Notes under the pieces: generated by a model
The model's input: only the letters and a program-made list of their open reading frames with translations
Told to the model about the DNA's origin: nothing
Databases searched by the model: none
Shown here: positions 23,640 through 34,250 of the stretch, piece by piece
How positions within the stretch are numbered: position 1 is the stretch's first letter
Layout of the letters: each line of letters begins with the position of its first letter
DNA from: Protea cynaroides
Lineage: Eukaryota; Streptophyta; Magnoliopsida; Proteales; Proteaceae
Direction of reading: 5' to 3'
Length of the DNA: 64,000 bases
Assembly: GCA_028583415.1 (NCBI GenBank)
Contig: CM053268.1
Coordinates: forward strand, 12,991,555 to 13,055,554
Program-made: the position numbers and the translations under genes

Positions 23640-23900
23640 GTCAAATTAGAGTATTTTCCATAGTGTGGTAGACGGTGGGGTCACAGTATATGCGACCACA
23701 GGGTATGCGACCACACGAACCCTGTCAACTCACTGAGAGCCTGTGGTCGATCGTGTGATCGCACTATATGCGACCACAGGTTGCGACCCCACATACCTTG
23801 GCAACTCACCGAGAGCCTGTGGTTGATCGTGTGGTCGCATTTTTTGTCAAATTTTACGACCACACGACCCCAAATTAGGTTTTTAAACCTAATTTTTAGA
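23640..23900 (+). promoter_or_regulatory. Cluster of TGCGACCAC / GTGGTCGCA half-sites upstream of antisense gene
   Basis: At least seven half-sites lie within about 250 bp, among them TATGCGACCACAGG, TGCGACCACACG and GTGTGGTCGCA. A TTTTATATTCAACTC sequence at about 23920 could act as a TATA region for the gene that follows. The motif is the one found in the Tekay-like LTRs. Confidence 0.5.
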
Positions 23901-23929
23901 GTCATTCTCCATTCTTCTCTTTTATATTC

Positions 23930-25790
23930 AACTCAACTCGCCTCTACTGAGTTGCTACAATGTCGACCGCCCAAGTTTGGTGATTCTTTCATCGACTCAC
24001 GTCCTACGTTCCGTTCTTCCAGGTATGTTCCCAACTCTTTCTCCTTTTCAAGCTTTCATACCTAGGTTTTTCTCCATCTATAGGGTTTTCCTCAAATTAC
24101 TATTTTTTTAACTGTAAAAATTTGATTTTTATTGGGGGTTTTTGCTATTGGCCACCCACTGGATGAAAGCCCCCAAGAAAATTTGAGTTTCATCGGTTAG
24201 TTTATTAGAAACTTGAAAATTCCCACTTTTGACCTAAATTTTGGGGTTTTTCCCAATTGTCAAAATTTCTTCAAATTCGACCTACCTCGTTTAAATTTTC
24301 GATTGTATGAGCCTTGCAGGATGGTTTGGGACCTATGTAAGTCCTCCTGCCCAACTGTTTGGGTGAAAATTAAGGTTTTTGGCCAAATCATGCCATCATA
24401 ATGCCGAAATTTTGAATTTTCACTATATCTAATGTATTGCTTGTTGGTCTATGTCTTTGCAGATAACATGGCTTGCACTAAAGTCCCCAAGGTTCATGAT
24501 CCCCGTTGCTTCCGATCTATTGAAGCAGAGGCACGGTATGCCTGGTATGAGTGTAAGAAGGTGGAAGGGGGTAGTTGTGTCAACTTGGCCAACTTAGCCC
24601 TATTTGATGTGGAGGGCGCATTCGGTGATATGGGATGGCTTCCTGTGATCTTATATGAGGGTTGCACCTGTCCTGAGTTGGTGAAACAGTTTTATGGTAA
24701 TTTACAGGTGGAGGGTGACCCAGAGGACATAGATAGGGGTAGAGAGCTCAGGATCACCAGTTTAGTTAAAGGGGTGGAGATCTCCTCTAACTGTCAGGAG
24801 TTGGAGGATCTCCTGGGTATCTCAAATGATGGTCCCTTGGTATACTGCGCACCCAAGGAACCCCAGTTCCTGTCAGTAAGAATGCGTGTAGAGATTGACA
24901 GCCAGATTCTTAGGGATGATCGTTGGCAGATGAAGGCAATCAACTTACGGTCAGAACCCTGAGTGTATTGCAAGATCATTCAGCACAACTTGATTCCTCA
25001 GAGTCGACACTATGAGAAGGTTTCACAGTTGACCCAGTACCTCCTGTACTGCATCTGCACTAGGCAACATGTCTGCCTTCCTTATATCATTATCAGGACT
25101 ATGCACCGTGCCATGACGCCCGGACCGGTGGGTAACCTACCCTATGGGCCTTTGGTCACCACTCTGCTCACTTGCCTGTAGGTCGACTTGGTTGATGAGA
25201 GGATTCATGAGGATACTTTTTCGTCTGATCATGACTGGGAGGCCATCTGCAGGATGGGGATGCGAGATGCTCAGGTCAGTGACGATGAGAGAAACTCTAT
25301 GGTGCGTCCCCGTACTCGAGTAGAGATAGCAGACACGGAGGTGGCAGCAGCAGCAGCAGCAGAGGTTCACGAGGGCGATGCTGAGGAGGATGATGATAGG
25401 ATGTTCATGGACGTGAACACCATACCTCCTCCATCACCACTGTATTCCACTGGAGCTGGCCCTTCTCGGGTTCTTTCCCACTCAGCTGGTCCTTCGCACC
25501 CACCATCAGATGACGAGATGGGGTTGTTGCGTGAGATTCGGGAGGCCCAGTATGCTACTGATCAGTAGGTGGTGGATCTGGCAGCTAGTCTCCAGGTGAC
25601 CCAGACTCAGGTAGCATGGCTTACAAGGGTATTGCTGAGGACTATGATAGGGATTGTGAGGCACCTCCTCCTCCTCCAGCACCCCCAGCTCCATGATGCA
25701 TTTATTTCTTTTTACTTTATACTACAGAGTAACTGTCTGGATTGTGGACCATACTCTGATTCGGATATACGTTATTTTATTCTCATTTAA
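23930..25790 (+). pseudogene. Antisense retroelement gene resembling 'putative plant transposon protein' (PF20167-like), decayed
   Basis: A single reading frame runs from ATG 24468 to a stop at 25788-25790, broken by TGA (24960), TAG (25179) and TAG (25566). Without these it would be about 440 residues. All three stops can arise by one C-to-T change (CGA or CAG codons). The N-terminal 240 residues (LVKQFYGNLQVEGD, ISSNCQELEDLLGIS, then HYEKVSQLTQYLLYCI and PYIIIRTMHRAM) resemble the plant mobile-element family I know as PF20167. A low-complexity acidic and Ala/Pro/Ser region and a short helical segment follow. A leader exon with donor GTATGT at 24023 and acceptor TTTGCAG at 24462 suggests a 440-bp intron. 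It is antisense to the flanking minus-strand LTR and PBS. The family assignment is from memory of sequence style. Confidence 0.6.
24023..24462 (+). other. Probable 5' intron of the antisense gene
   Basis: The donor is CCAG/GTATGT and the acceptor is TATGTCTTTGCAG/ATAAC. The intron is T-rich (runs of TTTTT) as plant introns are. It ends six bases before the ATG at 24468. Confidence 0.5.
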
Positions 25791-25964
25791 TGTATACATG
25801 AAACTTGTTTCTCCTTTTCATATGTGCATTATTCTCTGTCTTAGTTATTGTCTCATATAACACAGGTGCTTATGGTGTGTTCTTATTAAAGTTTTTAAAT
25901 TTTATCCTAACTCAGTTCACAAACTCTTGTAGAAGTATACAGGTTTAATAGACAGAGTCCGAGA

Positions 25965-25976
25965 GCTCTGATACCA
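25965..25976 (-). promoter_or_regulatory. Primer binding site, initiator-Met tRNA type
   Basis: The minus strand reads TGGTATCAGAGC, three bases after the LTR end at 25980. This is the standard PBS of plant gypsy and copia elements and shows that the 25980-28352 LTR is a 5' LTR on the minus strand. Confidence 0.85.
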
Positions 25977-27559
25977 AGTTGTCACACCCCAATTCTGAAC
26001 CAACCAGAATGGTGTGATGAACCGTCTATGAACCAACGGTTCAATCACGATCTCGTATAGCCCATGTCTATTTGATTAAACCAGATACAACTACAACCAT
26101 AATCAGAGTAAATAAACAATTGCAGAAGTCTTTAATATAAATGAAGTGAGTATCTAATAGTGATAACATAATTAATTATCCAATTACCTCTAAATGACTA
26201 AAGACATAAAATAAAATAAAGTAATCTATTACATGTTTCGATAATCCAACAACTAAATCTAATCGAAAACACATGAGTTGCACTCGTACGACAAATCATG
26301 CGACTCTACCATAGCTTCCACATCCATAGTAGCAACAATCCTGTACATTGGTGCATTCATATAATCTTCCACAGTAGGACCTGCATCATCAGCTAAAATA
26401 TTCGACGTCGAAAGGGTGAGCACACATCATGGCTCAGTGAATAAACAAAACAATGCAACAAACATATGCATGCATTTAATTCATATCTTTGGTCTGGTTT
26501 ATAAGTTTGCAATGTGCAATAGAAAGGATTGGTGACCGCCGCACCTCTATACACGAGTATGTGAGGCCACCCAATGGATCAAACACCATTGTCATCCCAC
26601 ATGCACCTGTCATAGAATAGAGATAGAGCTAAAGTGCCTGGATAAAACACCGCATAACACTTCCCCTGAAGCCCTACCCATACCAACACGTAAGCCCCTA
26701 TTGGCGACGGCTTGCAAACTGCGCTCGCAACTAACCAATCCTAATGTCAAACAGTGTATCCAAGGCCTCACCCCAGTATCCCTCAATATATCCATAGAGA
26801 TAGAGCTAAGGCCCCCCGACAGAGTCAGAGACTACACGGTCCGAGACCACCTCCCCTGATGCCCTACGATGGAATAGTTCTACTAAGGTAATAGCGATAC
26901 GAAAATGTTAGTGGGCAAGACTTGAGTAGAGATAGAGCTAGAGTCTGGTGACCAGGATGAACCACAATGTCACGTCCTTCCCCTGATGCTCCACTCGCAT
27001 CAAGCACACTAACCACATACATACATTCACATGCATATTTCTAGTATCATCATCATCATCATGTTATAAATATACAGAATTAAATATGCATGAACAGTAA
27101 TAACAGGAATATTGGATGATATGTGAAATGCACATTATAAGCACACAAGCATGGAATCATTCATGGCATTGGACTCAATAATTAAAATAGTTTATTATTA
27201 GCCAATTAATTTAGGTCTTGTTCCCTCACCTTTACTCGATGGTAGTTCCTCGTTCAAGCTTTGTAACTCACTTTTAAACCACTTGAAAACCTAATAAATT
27301 TATAGATTTTAAATTAGAATTTATTTCAAGCAATTTAGACTTCCAGAAACTGAGTGGTTGCAGGTGTGGTTGCACCTGTGGTCTCAGTTTCTATGACCAT
27401 GGGGTGTGTGGTCGCAAGGTGTGGTCGCATGTCCCTGGAACTTCACGAAGGCATGTGGTTGATCATGTGTCTCTCGTGTCGTCGCATATCATGCGACCAC
27501 ACATGCGACCACACCCTCCCTGGACTTCCCCAGGGCATGTGGTTGACCATGTGTGTCTC

Positions 27560-27586
27560 GTGTGGTCGCATATCATGCGACCACAC
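27560..27586. promoter_or_regulatory. Perfect GTGTGGTCGCAT palindrome, 12-bp arms
   Basis: GTGTGGTCGCAT (27560-27571), loop ATC, ATGCGACCACAC (27575-27586). A near-perfect second copy lies just upstream at about 27476-27502. Confidence 0.75.
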
Positions 27587-27980
27587 ATGTGATGGTCTAC
27601 TTTTCACTCCCAACTCAATCCATTCATGTTTTGATTCCATGGCTTATCATCATGATCCTTCCTATGATTATTCTACGGCTTTAAATTCATATTTTTACTC
27701 ATTCCATCATCCTAATAGATTCCCTCCATGGATCTCTTAGTATTTATTCTTGGTTTGATGATTTGGGTCTCACTTTGAATCACTATCTCCTCCATGATTT
27801 ATTTTAGGTATTCAACTGATGTGGAGGATGGTTTCATACCTTATACTTGTTGAAGATTCAGAGTTCTCTCTGAATTTCCTTCTCTTAGTCTTCATCTTCA
27901 ATTCTCCTTCTCCTCCTCCTCTTCTCTTTCTCTCTCTTTCAGTTTGAGTTCTAAAAGGATGAAAGAGGCTAAGGAACGTC

Positions 27981-27990
27981 CTATATATAG
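27981..27990 (-). promoter_or_regulatory. TATA box of Tekay-like LTR
   Basis: CTATATATAG stands between the palindrome cluster and the upstream GTGGTC sites (28080-28200), matching the layout of the plus-strand copy. Confidence 0.55.
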
Positions 27991-28352
27991 AGGAAAACCC
28001 TCCATATAGAGTCCTACTTAGATTAGGAAAGAACCCCCTTCGGATTAGGAAGGTTTCCTAATCACGGAGTCTATCTGACTTCGTGTGGTCACAGGTGTGG
28101 TCACAGAACCCGTCGACCACACAGTCAAAAACTGCGACCACACATCCCAGATTTCTGTGGTCGCTTTAATCTGAGGTGTGGTCGACCACACCTGTTTAGG
28201 TATGTGACCATACACTCCTAATTAACTGATTTTGGGTTCAATTTCATACCTGGCCTTGTGGTTTCTTCACGCACTTGGTCCGCCTGGCCTGACGATGATA
28301 GAAAGACCTGATACAAGGTGGTAAGACCAGTTAGTACGATATGGGTCTTACA

Positions 28353-28396
28353 CTCAGACTGAGGCAATCGACTGATTGACTTTCCAGAACCATAAA
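28353..28396. other. 44-bp spacer between two minus-strand LTRs
   Basis: These 44 bases are the only sequence between the 5' end of one Tekay-like LTR (28352) and the 3' end of the next (28397). They end in ATAAA, the target duplication of the 28397-43885 element. No gene is present. Confidence 0.75.
28392..28396. repeat. Target-site duplication ATAAA (left)
   Basis: Identical to 43886-43890 at the other end of the element. Confidence 0.75.
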
Positions 28397-30001
28397 TGTC
28401 ACACCCCAATTCTGGACTAACCAATGGAGTGATGAACCATCATAACAACCAACGGTTCAAACCAGGATCTCGTATAGGCTATGCTAACCATGTTAAACGA
28501 AAACATATTCCACAATAATAATCAAAGATATTTGAGTAAATTGCAGAAGTCTTATTAATAATGAACTGAGGTCTACATGATAAATAATTAAATGATCCAG
28601 TTATCTCCAATTAATCAAAACATAATTAATACATATTACAAGTATCAAAATATGAAAGTTAAACACTAAGCGTAACCACGATGGAAACACTCGCTTGACG
28701 AGTCATAATCGTCCTCCACAGCTTGCACATCCATAGCCACCATTTGTCCATACATTGGCATATCCATGTTAGTCTTCAACGGTAACACCTACAACATCAG
28801 AAACTAAAAAGAATTGCACGTGCGAGGGTCAGCTCTCCAACTTGAGCTCAGTGAGTTAACGAAACAATGCAACAAACATATGCATGCATTCAATTCATAT
28901 CTTTGGTCTGTTTATAAGTTTGCAATATGCTATAGAAAGGTTTGGTGGCCCCCGCACCTCTATACACGGGTGTGTGAATCCGCCCAATGGATCAAACATT
29001 ATTGTCGTCCTATAGGCACCCACCATGGAATAGAGATAGAGCTAAAGTGTCCGGATCACACACATCCAACACTTCCCCTGATGTCCTACCCATACCAACA
29101 TGTAAGAACCTATTGGGGAGGGCTTACAAACTAGGCTCGCAACTAACCAATCTTAATGCTATACAGTGTATCTAAGGCCTCACCCCAACATCCTTCAATA
29201 CGTCCATAGAGATAGAGCTAAGGCCCCTCGACAGAGTTAGAGACTATACGGTCCGAAACCACCTCTCCTGATGCCCTATGATGTAATAGTCCTGCTAAGG
29301 TAATAGTGATACGACGATGTCAGTGAACAAGACTTGAGTAGACATAGAGCTAGAGTCTGGTGACCAGGTCAAGACCACCATGCCACGTCCTCCCTCTGAT
29401 GCTCCACTCGCATCAAGCATACTAACCACACACACATAATCACATGTCTATTCCTAGCATCATCATCATCATCATATTATAAATAGATAGAAATAAATAT
29501 GCATGAGCAGTAATAGCAGGAATATTGGATGACATGTGAGATGCACATTACAAACATACAAGCATAGAATCAATCATGGCATTGGACTCAAATAAATAAA
29601 CAGTTTGTTATTATCTAATTAGTTTAGGTCTTGTTTCCTCACCTATTAGCAAAACTTGATCTCCTTCCAAGCCTTGTAATTCTCTTTGAATTCATTTAAT
29701 AACCTAAAAGTTATATGAATTTAAGTTAAGGTTCATATGTAACATGTTACAATAGTTGAAAATCGAAATAGAGCACTGATATGTGTCTGATTGGTCCTAT
29801 GGTTTCATACTGTGTCGACCTTATTGCCTACGGTTGATACCCTACAGTCGCATATGGTGCGACAGTAGCTGCGACCATATGGTTTGTGAAATCTTACCGA
29901 ATGCCAATAGTTGATCCTCTGGTCATGCTGGTCATGCTATGGTCGATCATAGCTGCGACCTTGAGATTTTTGGTCACAGACTACAGGCAATTCGAGTTCT
30001 T

Positions 30002-30006
30002 CTTGG
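30002..30006. repeat. Target-site duplication CTTGG (left)
   Basis: Matches 34584-34588 exactly. Confidence 0.85.
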
Positions 30007-30088
30007 TGTGAGGACAATGGAAAATCGACGTGATCCTCCTCGGGATGGAAATGTGTATCCGTATCGATGAAGATCGATTTGTTCTGTT

Positions 30089-30098
30089 GGAGTCGCCA
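30089..30098 (-). other. PBS-like decamer inside the solo LTR
   Basis: The minus strand reads TGGCGACTCC, identical to the first ten bases of the PBS at 5139, and lies 82 bp inside the LTR end. It follows the conserved CCTAGACCTTAATCTAGG block. Confidence 0.6.
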
Positions 30099-30500
30099 CC
30101 TAGATTAAGGTCTAGGACCTCTAAAAATGTAGTCTCACCCTAAGGTAAGACTTCTATTGACTCGTGACCCAATGTATCGGTTCTTTGGTCTGTAAGAGAT
30201 CGGGTAAGTATTCAGGGTACGGTTATGTGAAGGTGTTAGGCACCCAAACAGCCCGATCAATATCGGCCTCCTAACCTTTCCTTAAATTCTAACTTTTATT
30301 GTGCTTGGTCAACTGGATGACTAGGGTTCAATGGGGGATGTCCTAAACCAAGTTGCTAAGTTATTCTAACCTAGGGTTCAGCCAATCATGTTTTGAAGTA
30401 AATAAACAAGCAAATGTAATGTACAATATTATACAGTGAACCGGACCAAAGATGGTTCGGTCTTGGACTGAATCTGAAATGTGTAAGAAATCTCAAACTG

Positions 30501-30545
30501 CCTACGTATTCCAATCCTAGAAATCAAGTCCAAAAACGTAGTTCG
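30501..30545 (-). other. Recurring hairpin copy (weak stem)
   Basis: On the minus strand GAACTACG, TTGATTTCTAGG and ATACGTAGG are present, but the inner stem is short. Confidence 0.55.
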
Positions 30546-30680
30546 AAAGGGGTTTTGTGATTAAAGATTATGGAAGTGATTTATGCATGTGCTTCAATTA
30601 GATTCTTTGTTCAAGTTGAAGTTTATGCTGAATGTATGGTTGATGAGTGACTTTGTACCGTATTTGGGACTCCCAAATTA

Positions 30681-30728
30681 CCTACGTATTCTAGGGTGTG
30701 CCCTAGAAATCAAGTACGACGTAGTTCG
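30681..30728 (-). other. Recurring hairpin copy with 8-bp stem
   Basis: TTCTAGGG (30689-30696) pairs with CCCTAGAA (30701-30708) around a 4-base loop, between TACGTAGG and GAACTACG on the minus strand. Confidence 0.75.
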
Positions 30729-30779
30729 AAAACTTGTGGGAGTCAGATTTGGAATGTGTACCAAAATCCTTCCATTTTT

Positions 30780-31085
30780 TGTCAATAGGATCTAGGGTTG
30801 AGACCTAAATTCCTACCATTTTTATTTGGGATGTATACCAAATTCTTTCTATCTTTGTCAATAGGATCTAGGGATGAGACCTAAATTCCTACCATTTTTA
30901 TTATTTTCATTTTTGTTAATAGGATCTAGGGATGAGATCTAAATTCCTATCATTTTTATTTGGGATGTGTACCAAATTATTTCTATTTTTGTCAATAGGA
31001 TCTAGGGATGAGACCTAAATTCCTACCATTTTTATTTGGGATGTGTACTAAATTCTTTCTATTTTTGTTATTTCTATTTTTAGGC
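30780..31085. repeat. ~76-bp tandem repeat (GGATCTAGGGATGAGACCTAAATTCC units)
   Basis: GTCAATAGGATCTAGGGATGAGACCTAAATTCCTACCATTTTTATT recurs about four times with small changes, in the U5 part of the solo LTR. Confidence 0.8.
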
Positions 31086-31499
31086 GTTTAGGGTTTCCTA
31101 TCCCTTTTCATTGTGATTTTTATTTTTTAGGGTTTCCTACCCTAATTGCTATTTTTCCATTTTTTCTCTTTCCAAGACAAATATAGTAGGTGAAAGCATT
31201 CCAATTATGGCAGTGATAGTATTCCAAATATAGCAATTTGTATCCAAAAATGGCAATAAGCATCCAATATAGTATGTGAGCATGTGTAGTAGACAAATAT
31301 AGCATGTTAGAAGCATATTCAAATTTAACAACAAATCAATCAAAGATGGCAAGTGAGCATGTGAATCAATACAAACATGGTAAGTGCGCAATCCAAAAAT
31401 AGAAGCATCCAAAGATAACATGTGAAAGCATTCCAAGTATGGCGTGAGAAATGTGAGCATCAAATATGGCAATTATGTGGCATCCAAATATGTCAGTGA

Positions 31500-31830
31500 G
31501 CATCTAAAACACTCATGATGCAAAATTCAACGGTATAAATCACTCTTGATGGTAATCTAGCCGTTCCAATTCATTTAAATCACTTCTGATAGCAATCCAA
31601 TGGTTCAGATCGCTCAAGACAATAATCTAATGATTCAAAAATCATTTAAATCACTTCTGATAGCAATCCAATGGTTCAGATCGCTCAAGACAATAATCTA
31701 ACCATCCAAAAATCATTTAAATCACTTGTGATAGCCATCCAATGGTTCAGATCACTCAAGATAATAATATAACCATTCAAAAATCATTTAAATCACTTGT
31801 GATAGCCATCCAATGGTCCATATTCAAATT
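31500..31830. repeat. ~75-bp repeat (CAATGGTTCAGATC(G/A)CTCAAGA units)
   Basis: Four units alternate AATCATTTAAATCACTT(C/G)TGATAG with CAATCCAATGGTTCAGATC. They are related to the array at 7140-7440 in the other minus-strand LTR. Confidence 0.75.
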
Positions 31831-32394
31831 ACCTTAAATTTCAAGCCAATGAGATCAAATTTCATATAAATTGCAAGCATGTGGTGGGATCAATTTCATA
31901 AAAATTAAAATCATGTGAACCAATTTTAATCACATTCAATTCAAAATATATGGAATCAATCACATGGTACAATTTAATCATTAAAATTGCAAATCACATG
32001 GTCAGAATCTAAACTCATTAAAATTTCAAGTCCCATGGTCATGTGGGATGTTGTAGTGGTGTACAGTAAGATTAGTGGAGAGTTGACAGAAGGTGGGATT
32101 AAAGTGGGATGGGAGATGAAGGTATTTGGATTAGGTGGTAGCAAGGGGGTGTGGAAGATAGATTTGGATCTTGGGTTTTGCAGGAATGAGGGTATCAATG
32201 GAGACTGCAACATATTGGTCGATGATTGGGTAATGGTGATAAACAGAAAATAACAAAGGAGGGGGAGGGGCTTACCTCGAGTTGTAGGGAGTTCTCTCTC
32301 CCTCAGCTTTTTCTCTTCTCTTCCTCCTCTGTCCCGTAGCTCTCTCTCTCCCCAAAACAGAAAAATCCTCCCCTCTTCACGTCCCCTCACCTCT

Positions 32395-32402
32395 CTTTTA
32401 TA
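32395..32402 (-). promoter_or_regulatory. Possible TATA box of solo LTR
   Basis: The minus strand reads TATAAAAG at the downstream edge of the purine tract, equivalent in place to 16179-16187. Confidence 0.4.
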
Positions 32403-33144
32403 TTATTCTTCTTTCCTTCTTCTTCACTCAATCTTTTTCACTCAATCTTTTTCTCACTCTCAATCTTTCTTTTTTCCTTTCTTTCCCAATTTTCCCAAAA
32501 TAGAAAAAAGACTCTCTCTCTCTCTCACGTCAATCTCTCATTTCCTCTTCTTTCTCTTCTTTCCTTCTTCTTCACTCAATCTCTCTCTCACTCTCAATCT
32601 TTCTCTCACTCTCAATCTTTCTTTTTTCCTTTCTTTCCCAATTTTCCCAAAATAGAAAAAAGACTCTCTCTCTCTCTCACGTCAATCTCTCATTTCCTCT
32701 TCTTTCTCTTCTTTCCTTCTTCTTCACTCAATCTCTCTCTCACTCTCAATCTTTCTCTCAATAGAAAAAAAATCCCTCTCTCTATCTCTCACGTCTCTCT
32801 CACTCTCAATCCCTCCCTTTTTTATTTCCTTTTTTTTTCTCTTCTCTTTCTTTCCTTTTCTTCTCTTCTCTTTTTTTCTTTCCTTTTCTTCTCTTTTCCT
32901 TTCTTTCCTTTTCTTCTCTTTTTCTTTCTTTCCTTTTCTTCTCTTTTTCTTTCTTTCCTTTTCTTCTCTTTTTCTCTTTCTTTCCTTTTCTTCTCTTCTC
33001 TTTTTTCTTTCCTTTTCTTCTATTTTTCTCTTTATTTCCTTTTCTTCTCTTCTCTTTTTTTCTTTCCTTTTCTTCTCTTTTTCTCTTTCTTTCCTTTTCT
33101 TCTCTTCTTCTCTTTCTTTCCTTTTTTTCTCTTCTTCTCTCTCT

Positions 33145-33176
33145 CTTTCACGTTTTCTAGAAAGAAAACGTGAAAG
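33145..33176. promoter_or_regulatory. Perfect inverted repeat, 14-bp arms, CACGT core
   Basis: CTTTCACGTTTTCT (33145-33158), loop AGAA, AGAAAACGTGAAAG (33163-33176). It is the same structure as at 15608-15635. Confidence 0.7.
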
Positions 33177-33589
33177 TTCTTTCTTTCTTTTTTTCCTTTT
33201 TTCTTTTGTTTCTTTCTCTTTCTTTTATTCTCTCTCTTTCTCTTATTCTCTCATATTCTCTCTTTTCTTTTTTTCCTCAATCTCTTTTGGATTTTATCAT
33301 TTATATATAATAATATATATTATATTCATATATACACATATATTTAATAACATACATATATATATACATAGTATACAATATATATATATATATAATATAT
33401 ATAAATACTATGCACATGGATGAACCGGCTCAGTCTAGACTGGTCTGACTTAAGTTGACTGGGTTGGACTGACATAAACTGGGCTGGGTTAGACTGAAAA
33501 TGACTTGAATTAACTGGATTGGGCCAAGATTGGCTTGGGTTGAGCTGAGTTGATTGGAATTAACTGGGTTTCCCTGTCTGTTATTTCAT

Positions 33590-34250
33590 TGACGATTTCC
33601 GCTGTCATCCCGCATGAAATTTTTCGATGGCCTCTATTCCAAATTTTTTGTGTTTATTTTGTAGAACATTAAAAATAAGGAATATAGGAACTTGAATCAC
33701 CTCATTTGGAAGTAAAATGGTCAACTTATTAATTTTTAAAATTTAAGCGCACCAATTATCGATAATTTGGCTGCCCATTCTGCATGAGATCCTTCGGAGG
33801 CTTCTATCGGAAATATTTTATGTTCACTTTGTAGAACACTAAAAATAGAATATAATGAGACTGGAATCACCTGATTTGGATATGGGATGATCAAAATATG
33901 AATTTTTGAATATTAAATGATCATTTCCATATGTAATTTTGCATGGGACCCTCCGGAGACTTTTACCAGAGATTTTCCACGTCCACTTTGTAGGACATCA
34001 CAAATGAAGAACAATGGGCTTGAAATCGTCTGAATCCGACGTAAAACGGAAAAGATATGAAGCTTTGAAGTTCTAACGATAATTTTTCATGAAAGCTTGC
34101 ATGGGACCCACTAGTGATTTCTACCTGAGATTTTTTACGTCCACTTTGTAGAACATCATGAATGAAGAATAATGGCCTTGGAATCATCTGAATCCGATGT
34201 CGGATGATGAAGATATGATGATTTGAAATTCAAACAATCCAACTTACGAT
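33590..34250 (-). repeat. ~160-bp tandem repeats in U3 of solo LTR
   Basis: The phrase (T/A)CNTTTTGTAGAACAT(C/T) recurs near 33650, 33820, 33985 and 34145. These are the inverted counterparts of 14560-15150. Confidence 0.7.

Larger units (their letters stand above)
25980..28352 (-). mobile_element. Tekay-like 5' LTR, 2.37 kb
   Basis: On the minus strand it runs from TGTAAGACCCATATCG (28352) to GAATTGGGGTGTGACA (25980). The PBS follows at 25976-25965. The internal region to its left lacks gag or pol and instead holds the antisense gene, up to the plus-strand LTR end at 23534. Flank bases 28353-28357 are CTCAG. LTR contents mirror those of 21253-23534, including the CTCTATCTCTA block (26600-26960), TATA and palindromes. 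Confidence 0.8.
32270..33290 (-). repeat. Pyrimidine (CT/TTTC) tract of the solo LTR
   Basis: This is the inverted counterpart of the 15470-16390 purine tract. It includes a ~125-bp duplication (about 32445-32570 and 32575-32700) and many TTTCCTTTTCTTCTC units. Confidence 0.85.

Noticed and set aside
28814..29175. Open frames in the Tekay-like LTR (28814-29134, 28987-29175)
   Set aside because: They coincide with the CTCTATCTCTA-type LTR block and are not kept in the homologous LTRs.
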